In this document: piece by piece, positions 26,466-35,065 of the stretch
Layout: each line of letters begins with the position of its first letter
How positions within the stretch are numbered: the first letter of the stretch is position 1
NCBI RefSeq assembly: GCF_007829955.1
Contig: NZ_VIWX01000001.1
Coordinates: 992,001-1,056,000 of the forward strand
Direction: 5' to 3'
Length of the DNA stretch: 64,000 nucleotides
Source of the DNA: Saccharopolyspora dendranthemae
GTDB lineage: Bacteria > Actinomycetota > Actinomycetes > Mycobacteriales > Pseudonocardiaceae
The notes under the pieces: generated by a model
Told to the model about the DNA's origin: nothing
What the model saw: only the letters and a program-made list of their open reading frames with translations
Databases searched by the model: none
Made by a program: the position numbers and the translations under genes

Positions 26466-28649
26466 GTGACGTCTCAGGACGCCGAAACTCATCACCGGAC
26501 CATCAAGAGGCGGCTCTCGCGCGCGCTCACGCTGCCGATCGCGCTGCTGTCGGTGGTGCTGCTGTCGTCGACGGTCCCGCAAGGCGTCGAGTCCTTCGTC
26601 GTCTGGCGCATCGGGGTCGCGGCCCAGGAGGCCGGAACCTCGGCGATGCGGACCTTCGCGGCGCTGCAGAACGAACGCGACCTCTCGGTGCGCGACGGGG
26701 TCCCGCCCGCGCAGTTGGCCAACGCGCGCGCCACGACCGACCGCGACGTCGCCGAGCTCAACAGCACGCTGGAATCGCTGGTCGGCTACGCGCCCGGGCC
26801 GATCGCGGAGAAGACCGCGGATCTGCAGCGCCGGGTGGGGGAACTGCCGCAGCGTCGCTTGCTCGCGGACGGTCCGCTCAACCGCCGCGCCACCGTCGAC
26901 TACTTCAACTCGGTCATCGACTCCGGCATCGAGCTCTTCGACACCCAGTCCCGGCTGGCCCACGACATCCAGGTCACCCAGGACGGGATCACCGCGACCG
27001 AGCTGCTGCGCGCCTCCGATCTGATGCGACGCGCGGCGATGATCGGCGGCTCCGCCGTGGACTCGGGCCGCTTCGAGGTCGGCGAGCACCACGCGTTCGC
27101 CGAGCGCGTGTTCACCTACCGCAGCCGGATTCGCACCGAGAGCGCGCACGCCGCCCCTCAGGTCCGCGCCCAGTACGACGAGCTGACCCGATCGGCGGCG
27201 TGGCAGCGGCTCACCACAGCCGAGGATCAGCTGATCGCGGCGGGCGCGCCCGGCGTGCAGGCGATGTCTCCGGAGCAGCAGCGCTCCTGGCGCGCCGACA
27301 CCGAGGCCGTGGGCCGGGAGCTCAACGCGCTGTCGATGACCCAGTCCGATCACGCGATCACGCTGGGCATGACCAAGAGTTACTCGAAGTTCGTCTGGAC
27401 GATCCTGGTCGTGCTGGTCGCGGTCGCCGTGGTGGGCGTCTGCTGGTGGTACTCGCGGCGCAACATCCGCCTCGCCGAGCAGGTCCTGCAACGCCTGGCC
27501 GGGCTGCGCGACGCGGTGCTGCACCGCACCAACGACCTGCTGCCGCCGATCCTGCAGCGGGCCAGGAACGGCAAGCGGGTCGACGCCGAGGCCGACCTCG
27601 GCAAGCTGGACTTCGGCCGCGACGAGATCGGCCAGGTCGCCGATGCGATGGAGGTCTCTCAGCGGGCGACCATCGACGCCACGATCAACGAGGCCGCGAC
27701 GCACGCCGCGTTCCGCAGCGCCATCGCCGCGATCGCGAGCGGGCAGCAGACCCTCGTCCAGCAGGCGATGGTGCTGGTCGACGCCGCCGAGCACGACGAG
27801 CAGGACCCGGCGAAGCTGCGGCGGTTGCTCCAGGTCGACAGCACGGTGACCCGGTTGCGGCGCAAGATCGAGAACCTGCGGGTGCTGGCCGGCGACCGCC
27901 CGGGTCGCCGCTGGCGCGATCCGGTGCCGCTGAGCAAGGTCGTCCAGTCGGCGATCGGCGAGACCGAGCACTACACCAGGATCAACGTCCGCGCGGTGCC
28001 TCCGGTGGCGGTGAAGGGCCCGGCGGTCACCGACACGATCCGGGTGCTGGCGGAGCTGATGGACAACGCGACCCGGTTCTCCCCGCCGGACTCGTCGGTC
28101 CTGGTCCTGGTCGAGCCCACCGACGACGGCCGCGTGCGGGTGGACGTCGAGGATCGGGGCCTGGGCATGAAGGACGCCGACCGCGAGCGGATCAACGGAA
28201 CTCTGTCCGCCCCACCGGATTTCACCGCGACCTCGGTGCAGGACGACGTCCGGCTCGGCCTCGTGGTGGTCAGCCGCCTCGCGCAGCGGCGCGGCATCGC
28301 CGTCAGCCTGCACCCCGGCGAGAGCTCGGGAACGCGCGCCTCGGTGGTGCTGCCGGGCGACATCATCTCCGGCCAGGTGTCCGCGAAGCGCGAGCGCAGC
28401 GGTGAGGCGACGATCCGGATGCACCGCAGGCCCCACAGCACGTCGTCGGCAGGCGAGCCAGATGTGGCCGGCGGCCTGCCGCAGCGCAAGCGCGGCACGA
28501 CCCTCGCGCGGCTCAAGTCGGGACCGGAAACGCAGGCCGAATCCGGTTCCGGGACAACGACTTCCGACGAGGTCAAGCGCCGGTCGGGGGCGGTGTCGTT
28601 CATGAACGAGATCCAGCGAGCCCGTTCTCAACAGGAGGGACGTTCGTGA
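26466..28649 (+). CDS. cvnA: conservon sensor CvnA: nitrate-sensor-type histidine-kinase-like membrane protein
   Basis: 727-aa membrane receptor with TM1 at about residues 22-42. An extracytoplasmic helical NIT-type sensor domain follows (ERDLS in TFAALQNERDLSVRDG, ~55-300), then TM2 at ~308-330, a HAMP/linker, and a HATPase_c domain with N box LAELMDNATRFSPP (~524-537) and G1 box EDRGLGM (~561). The canonical phospho-acceptor His region is not obvious, as in other CvnA proteins, so it may bind ATP and act through the GTPase partner. The tail is disordered. GTG start with GGAGGGGGG upstream. It heads the cvnABCD operon and overlaps cvnB by 4 bp. Confidence 0.9.
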   Translation: MTSQDAETHHRTIKRRLSRALTLPIALLSVVLLSSTVPQGVESFVVWRIGVAAQEAGTSAMRTFAALQNERDLSVRDGVPPAQLANARATTDRDVAELNSTLESLVGYAPGPIAEKTADLQRRVGELPQRRLLADGPLNRRATVDYFNSVIDSGIELFDTQSRLAHDIQVTQDGITATELLRASDLMRRAAMIGGSAVDSGRFEVGEHHAFAERVFTYRSRIRTESAHAAPQVRAQYDELTRSAAWQRLTTAEDQLIAAGAPGVQAMSPEQQRSWRADTEAVGRELNALSMTQSDHAITLGMTKSYSKFVWTILVVLVAVAVVGVCWWYSRRNIRLAEQVLQRLAGLRDAVLHRTNDLLPPILQRARNGKRVDAEADLGKLDFGRDEIGQVADAMEVSQRATIDATINEAATHAAFRSAIAAIASGQQTLVQQAMVLVDAAEHDEQDPAKLRRLLQVDSTVTRLRRKIENLRVLAGDRPGRRWRDPVPLSKVVQSAIGETEHYTRINVRAVPPVAVKGPAVTDTIRVLAELMDNATRFSPPDSSVLVLVEPTDDGRVRVDVEDRGLGMKDADRERINGTLSAPPDFTATSVQDDVRLGLVVVSRLAQRRGIAVSLHPGESSGTRASVVLPGDIISGQVSAKRERSGEATIRMHRRPHSTSSAGEPDVAGGLPQRKRGTTLARLKSGPETQAESGSGTTTSDEVKRRSGAVSFMNEIQRARSQQEGRS

Positions 28650-29026
28650 CCCGCGACGATCTGAACTGGTTGCTCGACGATTTCCACCGCCAGGTCTCCG
28701 ACGTCAGAGGCCTGGTCCTGTTCTCCTCCGACGGCCTGCCGACCGCGTTCTCGGGAATGCCGGAGAGCGAGGCCGACGCGCTGGCCGCGCTGGGCGCTTC
28801 GATCAACAGCATGGTGGCGAGCGCGAGCGCGCACACCGGTTCCGGGGCCGTGCGGAGCACGCTCATCGAGAGCGAGGACGCGTTCCTGATGCTCGGGCAG
28901 GCGGCGGAGCGCACCGGGCTGCTGGTCGTCGTCTCGGCGAACGCGGATCTGGAGCTGGTCGCCGCGGAGCTCGAGCAGCTGCTCGAGCGGGTCGGTTCGC
29001 ACCTGGCCACCCCGGCACGGCGGTGA
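28646..29026 (+). CDS. cvnB: conservon protein CvnB, roadblock/LC7 family
   Basis: 126-aa roadblock/LC7 domain protein, predicted to regulate the CvnD GTPase in the manner of MglB. N-terminal NWLLDDFHRQVSDVRGLVLF and GLPTAFSG mark the fold. The GTG start at 28646 overlaps the cvnA stop (GTGA), with AGGAGGG upstream. Gene order cvnA-B-C-D is complete. Confidence 0.93.
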   Translation: MTRDDLNWLLDDFHRQVSDVRGLVLFSSDGLPTAFSGMPESEADALAALGASINSMVASASAHTGSGAVRSTLIESEDAFLMLGQAAERTGLLVVVSANADLELVAAELEQLLERVGSHLATPARR

Positions 29027-29030
29027 TGGC

Positions 29031-29381
29031 ATGACCGAGTGGAACGATGACGAACCCGGGCCGCTGGTGCGGCCTTACGTGCACACCGGCGGCCGCACCG
29101 ATGTCACCAGCGACGACCTGGACGTCTCCGCCCTGCTGCAGGCGACTCCCCGCGACTTCGCACCGGAGGGGTCGCTGAGCGCCACCACCGTTCGGGAGCT
29201 GTGCTCGAAACCGGTGTCGCTGGCAGAGATCGCCGCGGTGCTGGAGAGCCCGATCTCGGTGGCCCGCGTCCTGGTCTGCGATCTGGTCGAGCGCGGTGTA
29301 CTGCGGGTGACGGCACCTCGCACCGACCGGCCTGATGTTTCTTTCATGGAGAGGCTGCGCAACGATGTCCGGAACCTTTGA
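29031..29381 (+). CDS. cvnC: conservon protein CvnC, DUF742 family
   Basis: 116-aa DUF742 protein with the family's winged-helix-like fold. It shows GPLVRPYVHTGGRT at the N-terminus and CSKPVSLAEIAAVLESPI, then SVARVLVCDLVERG. Likely an adaptor in the CvnABCD membrane complex. Starts 4 bp after cvnB and overlaps cvnD by 17 bp. Confidence 0.93.
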   Translation: MTEWNDDEPGPLVRPYVHTGGRTDVTSDDLDVSALLQATPRDFAPEGSLSATTVRELCSKPVSLAEIAAVLESPISVARVLVCDLVERGVLRVTAPRTDRPDVSFMERLRNDVRNL

Positions 29382-29961
29382 TCCGAGCACCGCTTCGGCG
29401 AAGATCGTGATCGCCGGGGCTTTCGGGGTCGGCAAGACCACGATGATCACGAAGCTCACCGACCGGGAGCCGCTGCGGACCGAGGAGATCCTCACCGAGG
29501 CGGGCGTCGGCATCGACGACCTGGCGGGAGTGCAGGAGAAGAAGACGACCACGGTCGCCTTGGACTTCGGGCGCCTGGACCTGCCCAGCGGACCGAAGCT
29601 CTACCTGTTCGGAACTCCGGGCCAGGACCGGTTCTGGCCGATGTGGGACAGCATCGCGCTGGGCGCGTTGGGCGCGATCGTCATCGTCGACACCGAGCGG
29701 CTGAACCAGTGCTTCGCCATCCTCGACTTCTTCGAGGACCGCGGAATCCCGTTCGTGATCGCGGTGAACGAGTTCGACGGCGCCCCGCGCCACGAACCGG
29801 AGACGGTCGCCGCCGCCCTGGACCTCGACCCGGAGATCCCGGTCCTCCCCTTCGACGCCCGCGACAAGTCCTCCACCAAGGAGGTCCTCGTCACCGTCCT
29901 GGACCGGGCCATCGAATACCGCACGGCCCAACCGGACCAGGCCCACGCCACCAACCTCTGA
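29365..29961 (+). CDS. cvnD: conservon GTPase CvnD
   Basis: 198-aa small Ras-like GTPase of the conservon. The P-loop GAFGVGKTT is near residue 16, a G3-like motif LFGTPGQDRFW is near residue 75, and an NEFDG G4-like element (the usual NKxD has Glu for Lys) is near 138. It would switch the complex that responds to the CvnA sensor. ATG at 29365 is chosen over the longer frame from 29335 because the added residues are cvnC-overlap shadow. No CvnE P450 follows. Confidence 0.92.
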   Translation: MSGTFDPSTASAKIVIAGAFGVGKTTMITKLTDREPLRTEEILTEAGVGIDDLAGVQEKKTTTVALDFGRLDLPSGPKLYLFGTPGQDRFWPMWDSIALGALGAIVIVDTERLNQCFAILDFFEDRGIPFVIAVNEFDGAPRHEPETVAAALDLDPEIPVLPFDARDKSSTKEVLVTVLDRAIEYRTAQPDQAHATNL

Positions 29962-29973
29962 TCCCGGGCACCG

Positions 29974-30043
29974 GGGCAGTTTTGGTCCGAACCGTCCACC
30001 CTCGGTGTCCGGTTCGTCCGGTCAGTTCAGACCACAACTGCCC
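29974..30043. repeat. diverged copy of the dispersed palindromic repeat
   Basis: Arms GGGCAGTTTTGGTCCGAA and TTCAGACCACAACTGCCC. The outer arms match the copy at 3827; the centre is rearranged and no longer resembles the 68-bp family core. It lies 12 bp after the cvnD stop. Confidence 0.65.
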
Positions 30044-30172
30044 AGTGCCCAGAACCTGCCTCCTCGGGTGGCTGCTCTGACCGGATGATCGGTTCTCAAA
30101 ACGCCGCGCCTCCTTCCGCACCTCCGGTTCACTGATCAACCGTCGGGTTCCGCACAACGGTGAGGAGGCAGG

Positions 30173-30835
30173 TTGCGGAAAATCAGCGTCCGCGAGTACT
30201 TCCGTCGCGACGGGACCAGGGTCAGGGGACATACACGGCGTGGACCGAGCCGAACCACCAGCGCGGTGGTCGCGATCGCCCTCGGGGGTTCGATAGCGGT
30301 CGGCGGTGGGGGCACCGCAGCCTTTGAAGGAATCACTGCCCCGAAGCCGAAACCGCGTACAACGCAGTCCGCGAAGAGCCCGCTCGAAGTGGAATTTCGC
30401 GCCGTGGCACGCTGGAGGAGCCGCGGCTACCAAGTTGAGGTCAAGGAGCGCAGTCAGTTCGGTGACTGCGATGGGACTGCATACGGCAACGTGAAACGCT
30501 TCTTCGCAGCCCACCCCTGCCGTACTCTGCACCGATTCTTCGCCGACCTCCGCAAGCCCCGCAATGGCAGCGTGGTCGTGGCCGTCTCGACGGTCGACAT
30601 GCCCAGCGTCGATTCGGCCAAGGAATACAAGAAGCTTGTGGACAAGCACGGCACAGGCAATGTCCTCGAACTCCCCAAGGAATTCCGCAAGTACCGCGGG
30701 GTGGAGTTCACGGGCCACCGCTACGACTCGTGGCGGGAAGACAATCTCGTCACCAACATCCAGGTCGAGCCCGTGGCTGGGAGCAAGTTGGGGTTCTTCA
30801 CGATCACCGAGATCTTGAGCCTGGCGAGTTCGTGA
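30173..30835 (+). CDS. secreted or membrane-anchored protein of unknown function
   Basis: 220 aa, no family recognised. An Arg-rich N-terminus (about 28 residues) precedes a hydrophobic segment, SAVVAIALGGSIAVGGGGTA, that may be a signal peptide or anchor. The rest is basic, with two cysteines in GDCDGTAYGNVKRFFAAHPC that could pair, followed by an alpha/beta-looking region (VVVAVSTVDMPSVDSAKEY). TTG at 30173 has AGGAGG upstream. The gene stands alone after the conservon and converges with the GNAT gene, 2 bp between stops. Somewhat lower GC at third positions than its neighbours suggests acquisition. Confidence 0.7.
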   Translation: MRKISVREYFRRDGTRVRGHTRRGPSRTTSAVVAIALGGSIAVGGGGTAAFEGITAPKPKPRTTQSAKSPLEVEFRAVARWRSRGYQVEVKERSQFGDCDGTAYGNVKRFFAAHPCRTLHRFFADLRKPRNGSVVVAVSTVDMPSVDSAKEYKKLVDKHGTGNVLELPKEFRKYRGVEFTGHRYDSWREDNLVTNIQVEPVAGSKLGFFTITEILSLASS

Positions 30836-30837
30836 GG

Positions 30838-31404
30838 TCAGCTCTGTGCTCGCCATTGGGATTTGGTGATGGCGTATTCGACGTCTCCGTGTTCGGAGCC
30901 TTCGATCTCGCCTTCCGGCCACTCGGCTAGGAAGGTGCGGACGTGGTGGAGACCGGCTCTCTCCATGACCCGGCGGGATCCGGTGTTGACGGTCATGGTC
31001 TGGGCCCACGCCCGGCTCAGGCCGAGCTCGGTGAAGCCCGCGCGGATGAGGGCCACCGCCCCCTCGGTGGCCAGGCCGCGGCCCCACGCCGAGCGGTGCA
31101 GCCGGTAACCGAGCTCGAAGTCGTCCACCGCGTCGACCGCCTCCGGCCGGAAGTTGAACAGGCCCAGGAAGCACCCGGTTTCGCGACCGATGGCCGCCCA
31201 GTTCCCCTGGCCGCCGAAGCGCTCGTAGGTCTGGAGGTACTTCGGCATGATCCCGTCCCGGACCTCCTCGATGCTCATCGGGCGCCCGCCGTTGATGTAG
31301 CGCATGACCTCGGGATCGTTGTTCAGGCGGAAGACCTCACCGGCGTCGGCCTCGGTGAGCTCGCGCAGCACCATCCGCTCGGTCTCCAGGAAGATCCGGT
31401 TCAC
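30838..31404 (-). CDS. GNAT N-acetyltransferase, RimJ/RimL-like
   Basis: 188-aa acetyltransferase of the RimJ/RimL-like GNAT group, using acetyl-CoA. N-terminal IFLETERMVLRELTEADA and ELGYRLHRSAWGRGLATEGA (acetyl-CoA loop), then GLSRAWAQTMTVNTGSRRVM support the family. GTG start at 31404 shares one base with the priA stop (TAGTG), so it is coupled to priA. The acceptor is unknown. Longer frames upstream are priA shadows. Confidence 0.9.
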   Translation of the reverse strand: MNRIFLETERMVLRELTEADAGEVFRLNNDPEVMRYINGGRPMSIEEVRDGIMPKYLQTYERFGGQGNWAAIGRETGCFLGLFNFRPEAVDAVDDFELGYRLHRSAWGRGLATEGAVALIRAGFTELGLSRAWAQTMTVNTGSRRVMERAGLHHVRTFLAEWPEGEIEGSEHGDVEYAITKSQWRAQS

Positions 31405-33428
31405 TACAACATCTCCAGCGGGTCCAGGCGCACCTGGAGTTCGGTGGCCTTGCGGGCGGCGCGGATCGCTTGGGCGGCGTGCAGCGAGTCGGCGAGGGCC
31501 CGGCCCTCGGTGCGCTCGACCCTGACGATGAGGCGTTCTCGCTCGGAGCTGCCGTCCTCGTCGACCTCGCCGAGCGGGACGGGACCGAGGACTTCCGCGC
31601 TGGCGGGCAGGTCCGCGGAGTCCAGCAGCGCTTCGATCGCGTCCGGCGTGCCGTCGACGGCAGCGACCCGGCGAGCGGGCGGGAAGCCGAGTTCGGCGCG
31701 CTCGGCGAGCTCCTGCGCGGCGTACCACGACGGGTCCCACCGGACGAGCGCCTGCACCGGCTGCAGGGACGATTCGGCCATCACCACGACACGTCCGCCT
31801 TCGGAGCCGGGCCGGACGAGTGCGGCCGCGGAGAACCAGAGCCGCAGCGCCGTTTCGGAGGCGCGCAGCTCCGGCCTGCCGAGCAGCGTGCGCCCGTCGA
31901 GCAGCAGCGCTGCGCCGTACCCGCCGTCGGCGACGGGTTCGGCACCAGGCGTGCACACGATCAGGGCGGGTTTGGCCGGCACGTCGGCGAGGATCTCACC
32001 GGCGCCGGAGGTGCGCACCGGGAAGCCCGGGAAGGCGCGGCCGAGCTCTTCGGCCGTGCGCCCGGCGCCGACGGCGATCGCGCGCAACCGTCGGGAGCCG
32101 CACTGGGGGCACTTGAACGCCGCCTCGGCCGCGCCGCACCAGTTGCACGCGGCGGGTTTCGGCATGCCGTCCTCGGTCCCGCCCGGCAGTGCGAGCGGTC
32201 CCGCGCAGCGGCGGCAGCGGGCGCGCTCCCGGCAGTCTCCGCAGGCCAGCGCGGGCACGTATCCGCGACGCGGAACCTGGACGAGCACCGGGGCACCGAT
32301 CTTGAGCGCGGCGCGGGCGGCCTCGAAGCCGACCGAGGGCAGCCTGGCGGCGCGAGCGGCGGGGTCGCGAGCCAGCTGCGTGTCGTCCTCGCCGATGGAG
32401 GTGACGCGCGGGGCCGCCGCCCGGACGTCGTTGCGGTGCGCGACGAGCTCGTGCGTCCAGCCCGATTCGACCAGCAGCGCGGCCTCGGCGGTGCGGGCGA
32501 AGCCGCCGACGATGAGCGCCGCGCCCGCGGTGTGGGCGCGCTGGGTGAGCACGTCGCGGGTGTGCGGGTAGGGCACCTGCGGATAGCTGTGCAGGTCGTC
32601 GCCGTCGTCCCACACGACGGCAAGGCCGAGGTCGCGCACCGGCGCGAACATGGCCGCGCGGGTGCCGATGACGACTCTCGCGGCGCCGCGCAGGGCGGCG
32701 AGCCAGTGCTTGTAGCGCTCGGCCGGGCCGCTGTCGGCGGTCAGCGTCACCACGTCGTCGCCGAGCAGTGCCGAGCACGCCCGGTGCAGGCGTTTCAGGT
32801 CGCGGTGGTCGGGCACCACGATGAGCGCGCCGCGCCCGGCCGAGGCCGTGGTCGCGGCGGCTTCGGCGAGCCGGGCGGGCCAGTCCTCACCCGGCAGCGC
32901 CTGCCACACCGCGCGGGCGGGACGACCGGCGTGCAGCGCGTCCAAGTAGGACTGACCGTGCTGATATCGCTGCCACGCGGTCGTTTCCGGGCGTTCCGGA
33001 GCGGGGAGCGGTTCGCTGCGCGCGGACTTCTCGGCGGCGGCGCTGCGCGGCGGGATCGCCAGCCGCAGGACGTCGGCGAGCATCCCGCCGTAGCGGTGGG
33101 CGACGGCCTGGGCTTGGGAGAGCATCTCCGGTGTGAGCACCGGCTCGGGCGAGGACACCCGTTCCAGCCAGGCGAGGTTGCCCTTGAAGTCGGTGGTCTC
33201 GTTGCGTTCGAGCAGGTAGCCGTCGACGAGCTTGCCCCGGAAGCGCACCCGCACCCGGCAGCCGGGTTGGGCGTCGGCGTCGAGCCGGTCGGGGACGCGG
33301 TAGTCGAACGGACGATCCAGGTGCACCGGGAGCGGGACGTCGACCATCACGCGCGCGACCGGGTTGTTCGCCGCCGCTGTGCGCTCGGTCTCCTCCCCTT
33401 TCCGCTTCCGGGGCTGTGCACCTGCCAT
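31404..33428 (-). CDS. priA: PriA primosomal protein N', helicase motifs degenerate
   Basis: 674-aa replication-restart protein. The N-terminal 3'-DNA-binding domain is normal (VDVPLPVHLDRPFDYRVP, GCRVRVRFRGKLVDGYLL). The central helicase region lacks a Walker A motif; where GxTGSGKTE is expected the sequence reads ALPGEDWPARLAEA. DEEH is replaced by WDDGDD. Zinc cysteines remain (CGDC, CRRC, CNWC, CPQC). This is the known actinobacterial PriA form, thought not to be an active helicase. ATG start at 33428. Gene order metK ... priA ... fmt matches M. tuberculosis (Rv1402 region). Confidence 0.92.
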   Translation of the reverse strand: MAGAQPRKRKGEETERTAAANNPVARVMVDVPLPVHLDRPFDYRVPDRLDADAQPGCRVRVRFRGKLVDGYLLERNETTDFKGNLAWLERVSSPEPVLTPEMLSQAQAVAHRYGGMLADVLRLAIPPRSAAAEKSARSEPLPAPERPETTAWQRYQHGQSYLDALHAGRPARAVWQALPGEDWPARLAEAAATTASAGRGALIVVPDHRDLKRLHRACSALLGDDVVTLTADSGPAERYKHWLAALRGAARVVIGTRAAMFAPVRDLGLAVVWDDGDDLHSYPQVPYPHTRDVLTQRAHTAGAALIVGGFARTAEAALLVESGWTHELVAHRNDVRAAAPRVTSIGEDDTQLARDPAARAARLPSVGFEAARAALKIGAPVLVQVPRRGYVPALACGDCRERARCRRCAGPLALPGGTEDGMPKPAACNWCGAAEAAFKCPQCGSRRLRAIAVGAGRTAEELGRAFPGFPVRTSGAGEILADVPAKPALIVCTPGAEPVADGGYGAALLLDGRTLLGRPELRASETALRLWFSAAALVRPGSEGGRVVVMAESSLQPVQALVRWDPSWYAAQELAERAELGFPPARRVAAVDGTPDAIEALLDSADLPASAEVLGPVPLGEVDEDGSSERERLIVRVERTEGRALADSLHAAQAIRAARKATELQVRLDPLEML

Positions 33429-33520
33429 GTCTCTTCTCTACCAGACGCCCCCGTCGTGACCTGGGCCCGGAGTCGACCGGCGAGTTGGGGCCGAGGTGGG
33501 ATATGTGACAGCATTTTCCG

Positions 33521-33976
33521 GTGATTCACGTCGTCTTCTTCCACCCCGAGATTCCCGGCAACGCGGGGAACGCGATCCGGATGGCCGCCGGTTCCGGTGC
33601 CGCGCTGCACCTGATCGAGCCGCTGGGGTTCTCCGTGGAGGACGCGAAGCTGCGCCGCGCCGGGCTGGACTACCACGACCGCGCCGCACTGCACGTGCAC
33701 CCGAGCCTGGAGGCGTGCTGGGAGGCGTTGCGCCCGGAGCGCATCATCGCCTTCACCGCGCGCACCGAGACCTCCTACACCGACGTGGACTACCGGCCCG
33801 GGGACGTGCTGCTGTTCGGGCCGGAATCCGTCGGGCTCCCGGATGAGCTCATCGAGGAGGCATCGCTGCGGGTGCGGATCCCGATGCTTCCCGGGATCCG
33901 CTCGATGAACCTCGCGAACTCGGCCGCGGTCGCCGTGTACGAGGCGTGGCGGCAGCAGGGCTTCAAGGCGCCGTGA
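33521..33976 (+). CDS. trmL: tRNA (cytidine(34)-2'-O)-methyltransferase TrmL
   Basis: 151-aa SPOUT methyltransferase that modifies the wobble base of certain leucine tRNAs. It shows the trefoil-knot signatures FHPEIPGNAGNAIRMAA, LLFGPESVGLPDEL and IPMLPGIRSMNLANSAAVAVYEA. Length is normal for TrmL. GTG start at 33521. Its 3' end overlaps the converging membrane-protein gene by 14 bp. Confidence 0.93.
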   Translation: MIHVVFFHPEIPGNAGNAIRMAAGSGAALHLIEPLGFSVEDAKLRRAGLDYHDRAALHVHPSLEACWEALRPERIIAFTARTETSYTDVDYRPGDVLLFGPESVGLPDELIEEASLRVRIPMLPGIRSMNLANSAAVAVYEAWRQQGFKAP

Positions 33977-34670
33977 CGGGCTCCCGCCGACGCGTCCACG
34001 GCCAGGTGAGCAGCGCCCAGCCGGCCATGCCGACGACGAGCTCCACGGCCAGGTAGGTGGGCCAGCCACCCATCAGGTCCAGCAGCGACGGGTTCTCGGG
34101 CTTGCTGCTGACGAAGCCGTAGTTGGTGCCGGCGACCTCGTTGAACACCAACATCGCCAGGACCCACGAGATGGTGACAGCGACCGAGATCCAGTACCCG
34201 CGCCAGCTCGGCCGCATGCCGATTCCCCAGGTCAGGAAGGCCGCCGTCCAGATCACCAGCAGGTGCTGGCCCCAGAACTCGATGAAGTTGATGTCCGGGA
34301 AGTCGGGCGCGTCCAGGGCCGGGGTGATGATCGCTTGCGGGGTCAGCGTCAGGCCCCAGAAGTAGAGCAGCACGTAGGGCGTCGACCGTCGCGTCCACAG
34401 CGCCCGGGCCGCCACCACCCACGCGAGGTCGCAGAGGTGCAGCGGCAGCGACTCGGCGACGTCCCACTCCCCCGGCATCAACCGGAACACCAGCAGCGGA
34501 ACGTTGAACCCCAGCACGACCAGCGCGAACACCCGGCACCACCGGTCAGCGGAGGCCTCGGCCAGTCCCCGCCCGAGCACGACGAGCACCACCGACCCGG
34601 CCACGATGAGCGCCATCAACGCCCAGTGCGACGCGCCGTAAGCCACGAACCGATCCGCAACCGGCCCCAC
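33963..34670 (-). CDS. TIGR02206/YwaF-family integral membrane protein
   Basis: 235-aa membrane protein with six or seven hydrophobic segments. Family-like features are SLPLHLCDLAWVVAARALW, YFWGLTLTPQAIITP and a C-terminal short cytoplasmic tail rich in Arg. The GTG start at 34670 gives the sequence GPVADRFVAYGASHW. Function unknown in the family. The 3' end overlaps the trmL 3' end by 14 bp. Confidence 0.82.
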   Translation of the reverse strand: MGPVADRFVAYGASHWALMALIVAGSVVLVVLGRGLAEASADRWCRVFALVVLGFNVPLLVFRLMPGEWDVAESLPLHLCDLAWVVAARALWTRRSTPYVLLYFWGLTLTPQAIITPALDAPDFPDINFIEFWGQHLLVIWTAAFLTWGIGMRPSWRGYWISVAVTISWVLAMLVFNEVAGTNYGFVSSKPENPSLLDLMGGWPTYLAVELVVGMAGWALLTWPWTRRREPVTAP

Positions 34671-34816
34671 CCATCAAGCGTCATCTCGACCCCCACCCCA
34701 GTCAAATCCCACGCGACCCGAGCCAGCACCCCGATCCGAACTCCGCGCGCCATTCGAATCCCCACCACACTCGGGCGCGTCCGCACGGTGCGAGTCGTCC
34801 GCGTCGCGTAGGAGGT

Positions 34817-34884
34817 CCCAGTTTTAGTCCAAACTGAGCCGACATTTCGGACATGATCATGGCTCGGTTTGGACTAAAACTGGG
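34817..34884. repeat. dispersed 68-bp palindromic repeat, intact copy
   Basis: Same as the copy at 26167 except A for G in the centre (CGGACATGATCATG). Located between the YwaF-like gene and metK. Flanking sequence shows no target duplication. Confidence 0.92.
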
Positions 34885-35065
34885 AGCGCTGCAGGTAGGA
34901 GCGTCGCGAGGGGGCGTGAGGTGTGGCGGGGAGCCCCCTCGGGGTTGCTGAACGTCTCCGCGGGTCATCTTTAGGGGGAATTCCGAGCTTCCTGGGCTGG
35001 GCCGTGCGAGAGCACGAGAAGTGCCCCGGAGTTCGACGCTCCGGGGCACCCCGATGGTGTGGCCG

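Noticed and set aside
25974..28631. 885-codon minus-strand open frame
   Set aside because: Antisense to cvnA, running through a palindrome; biased composition, no domain.
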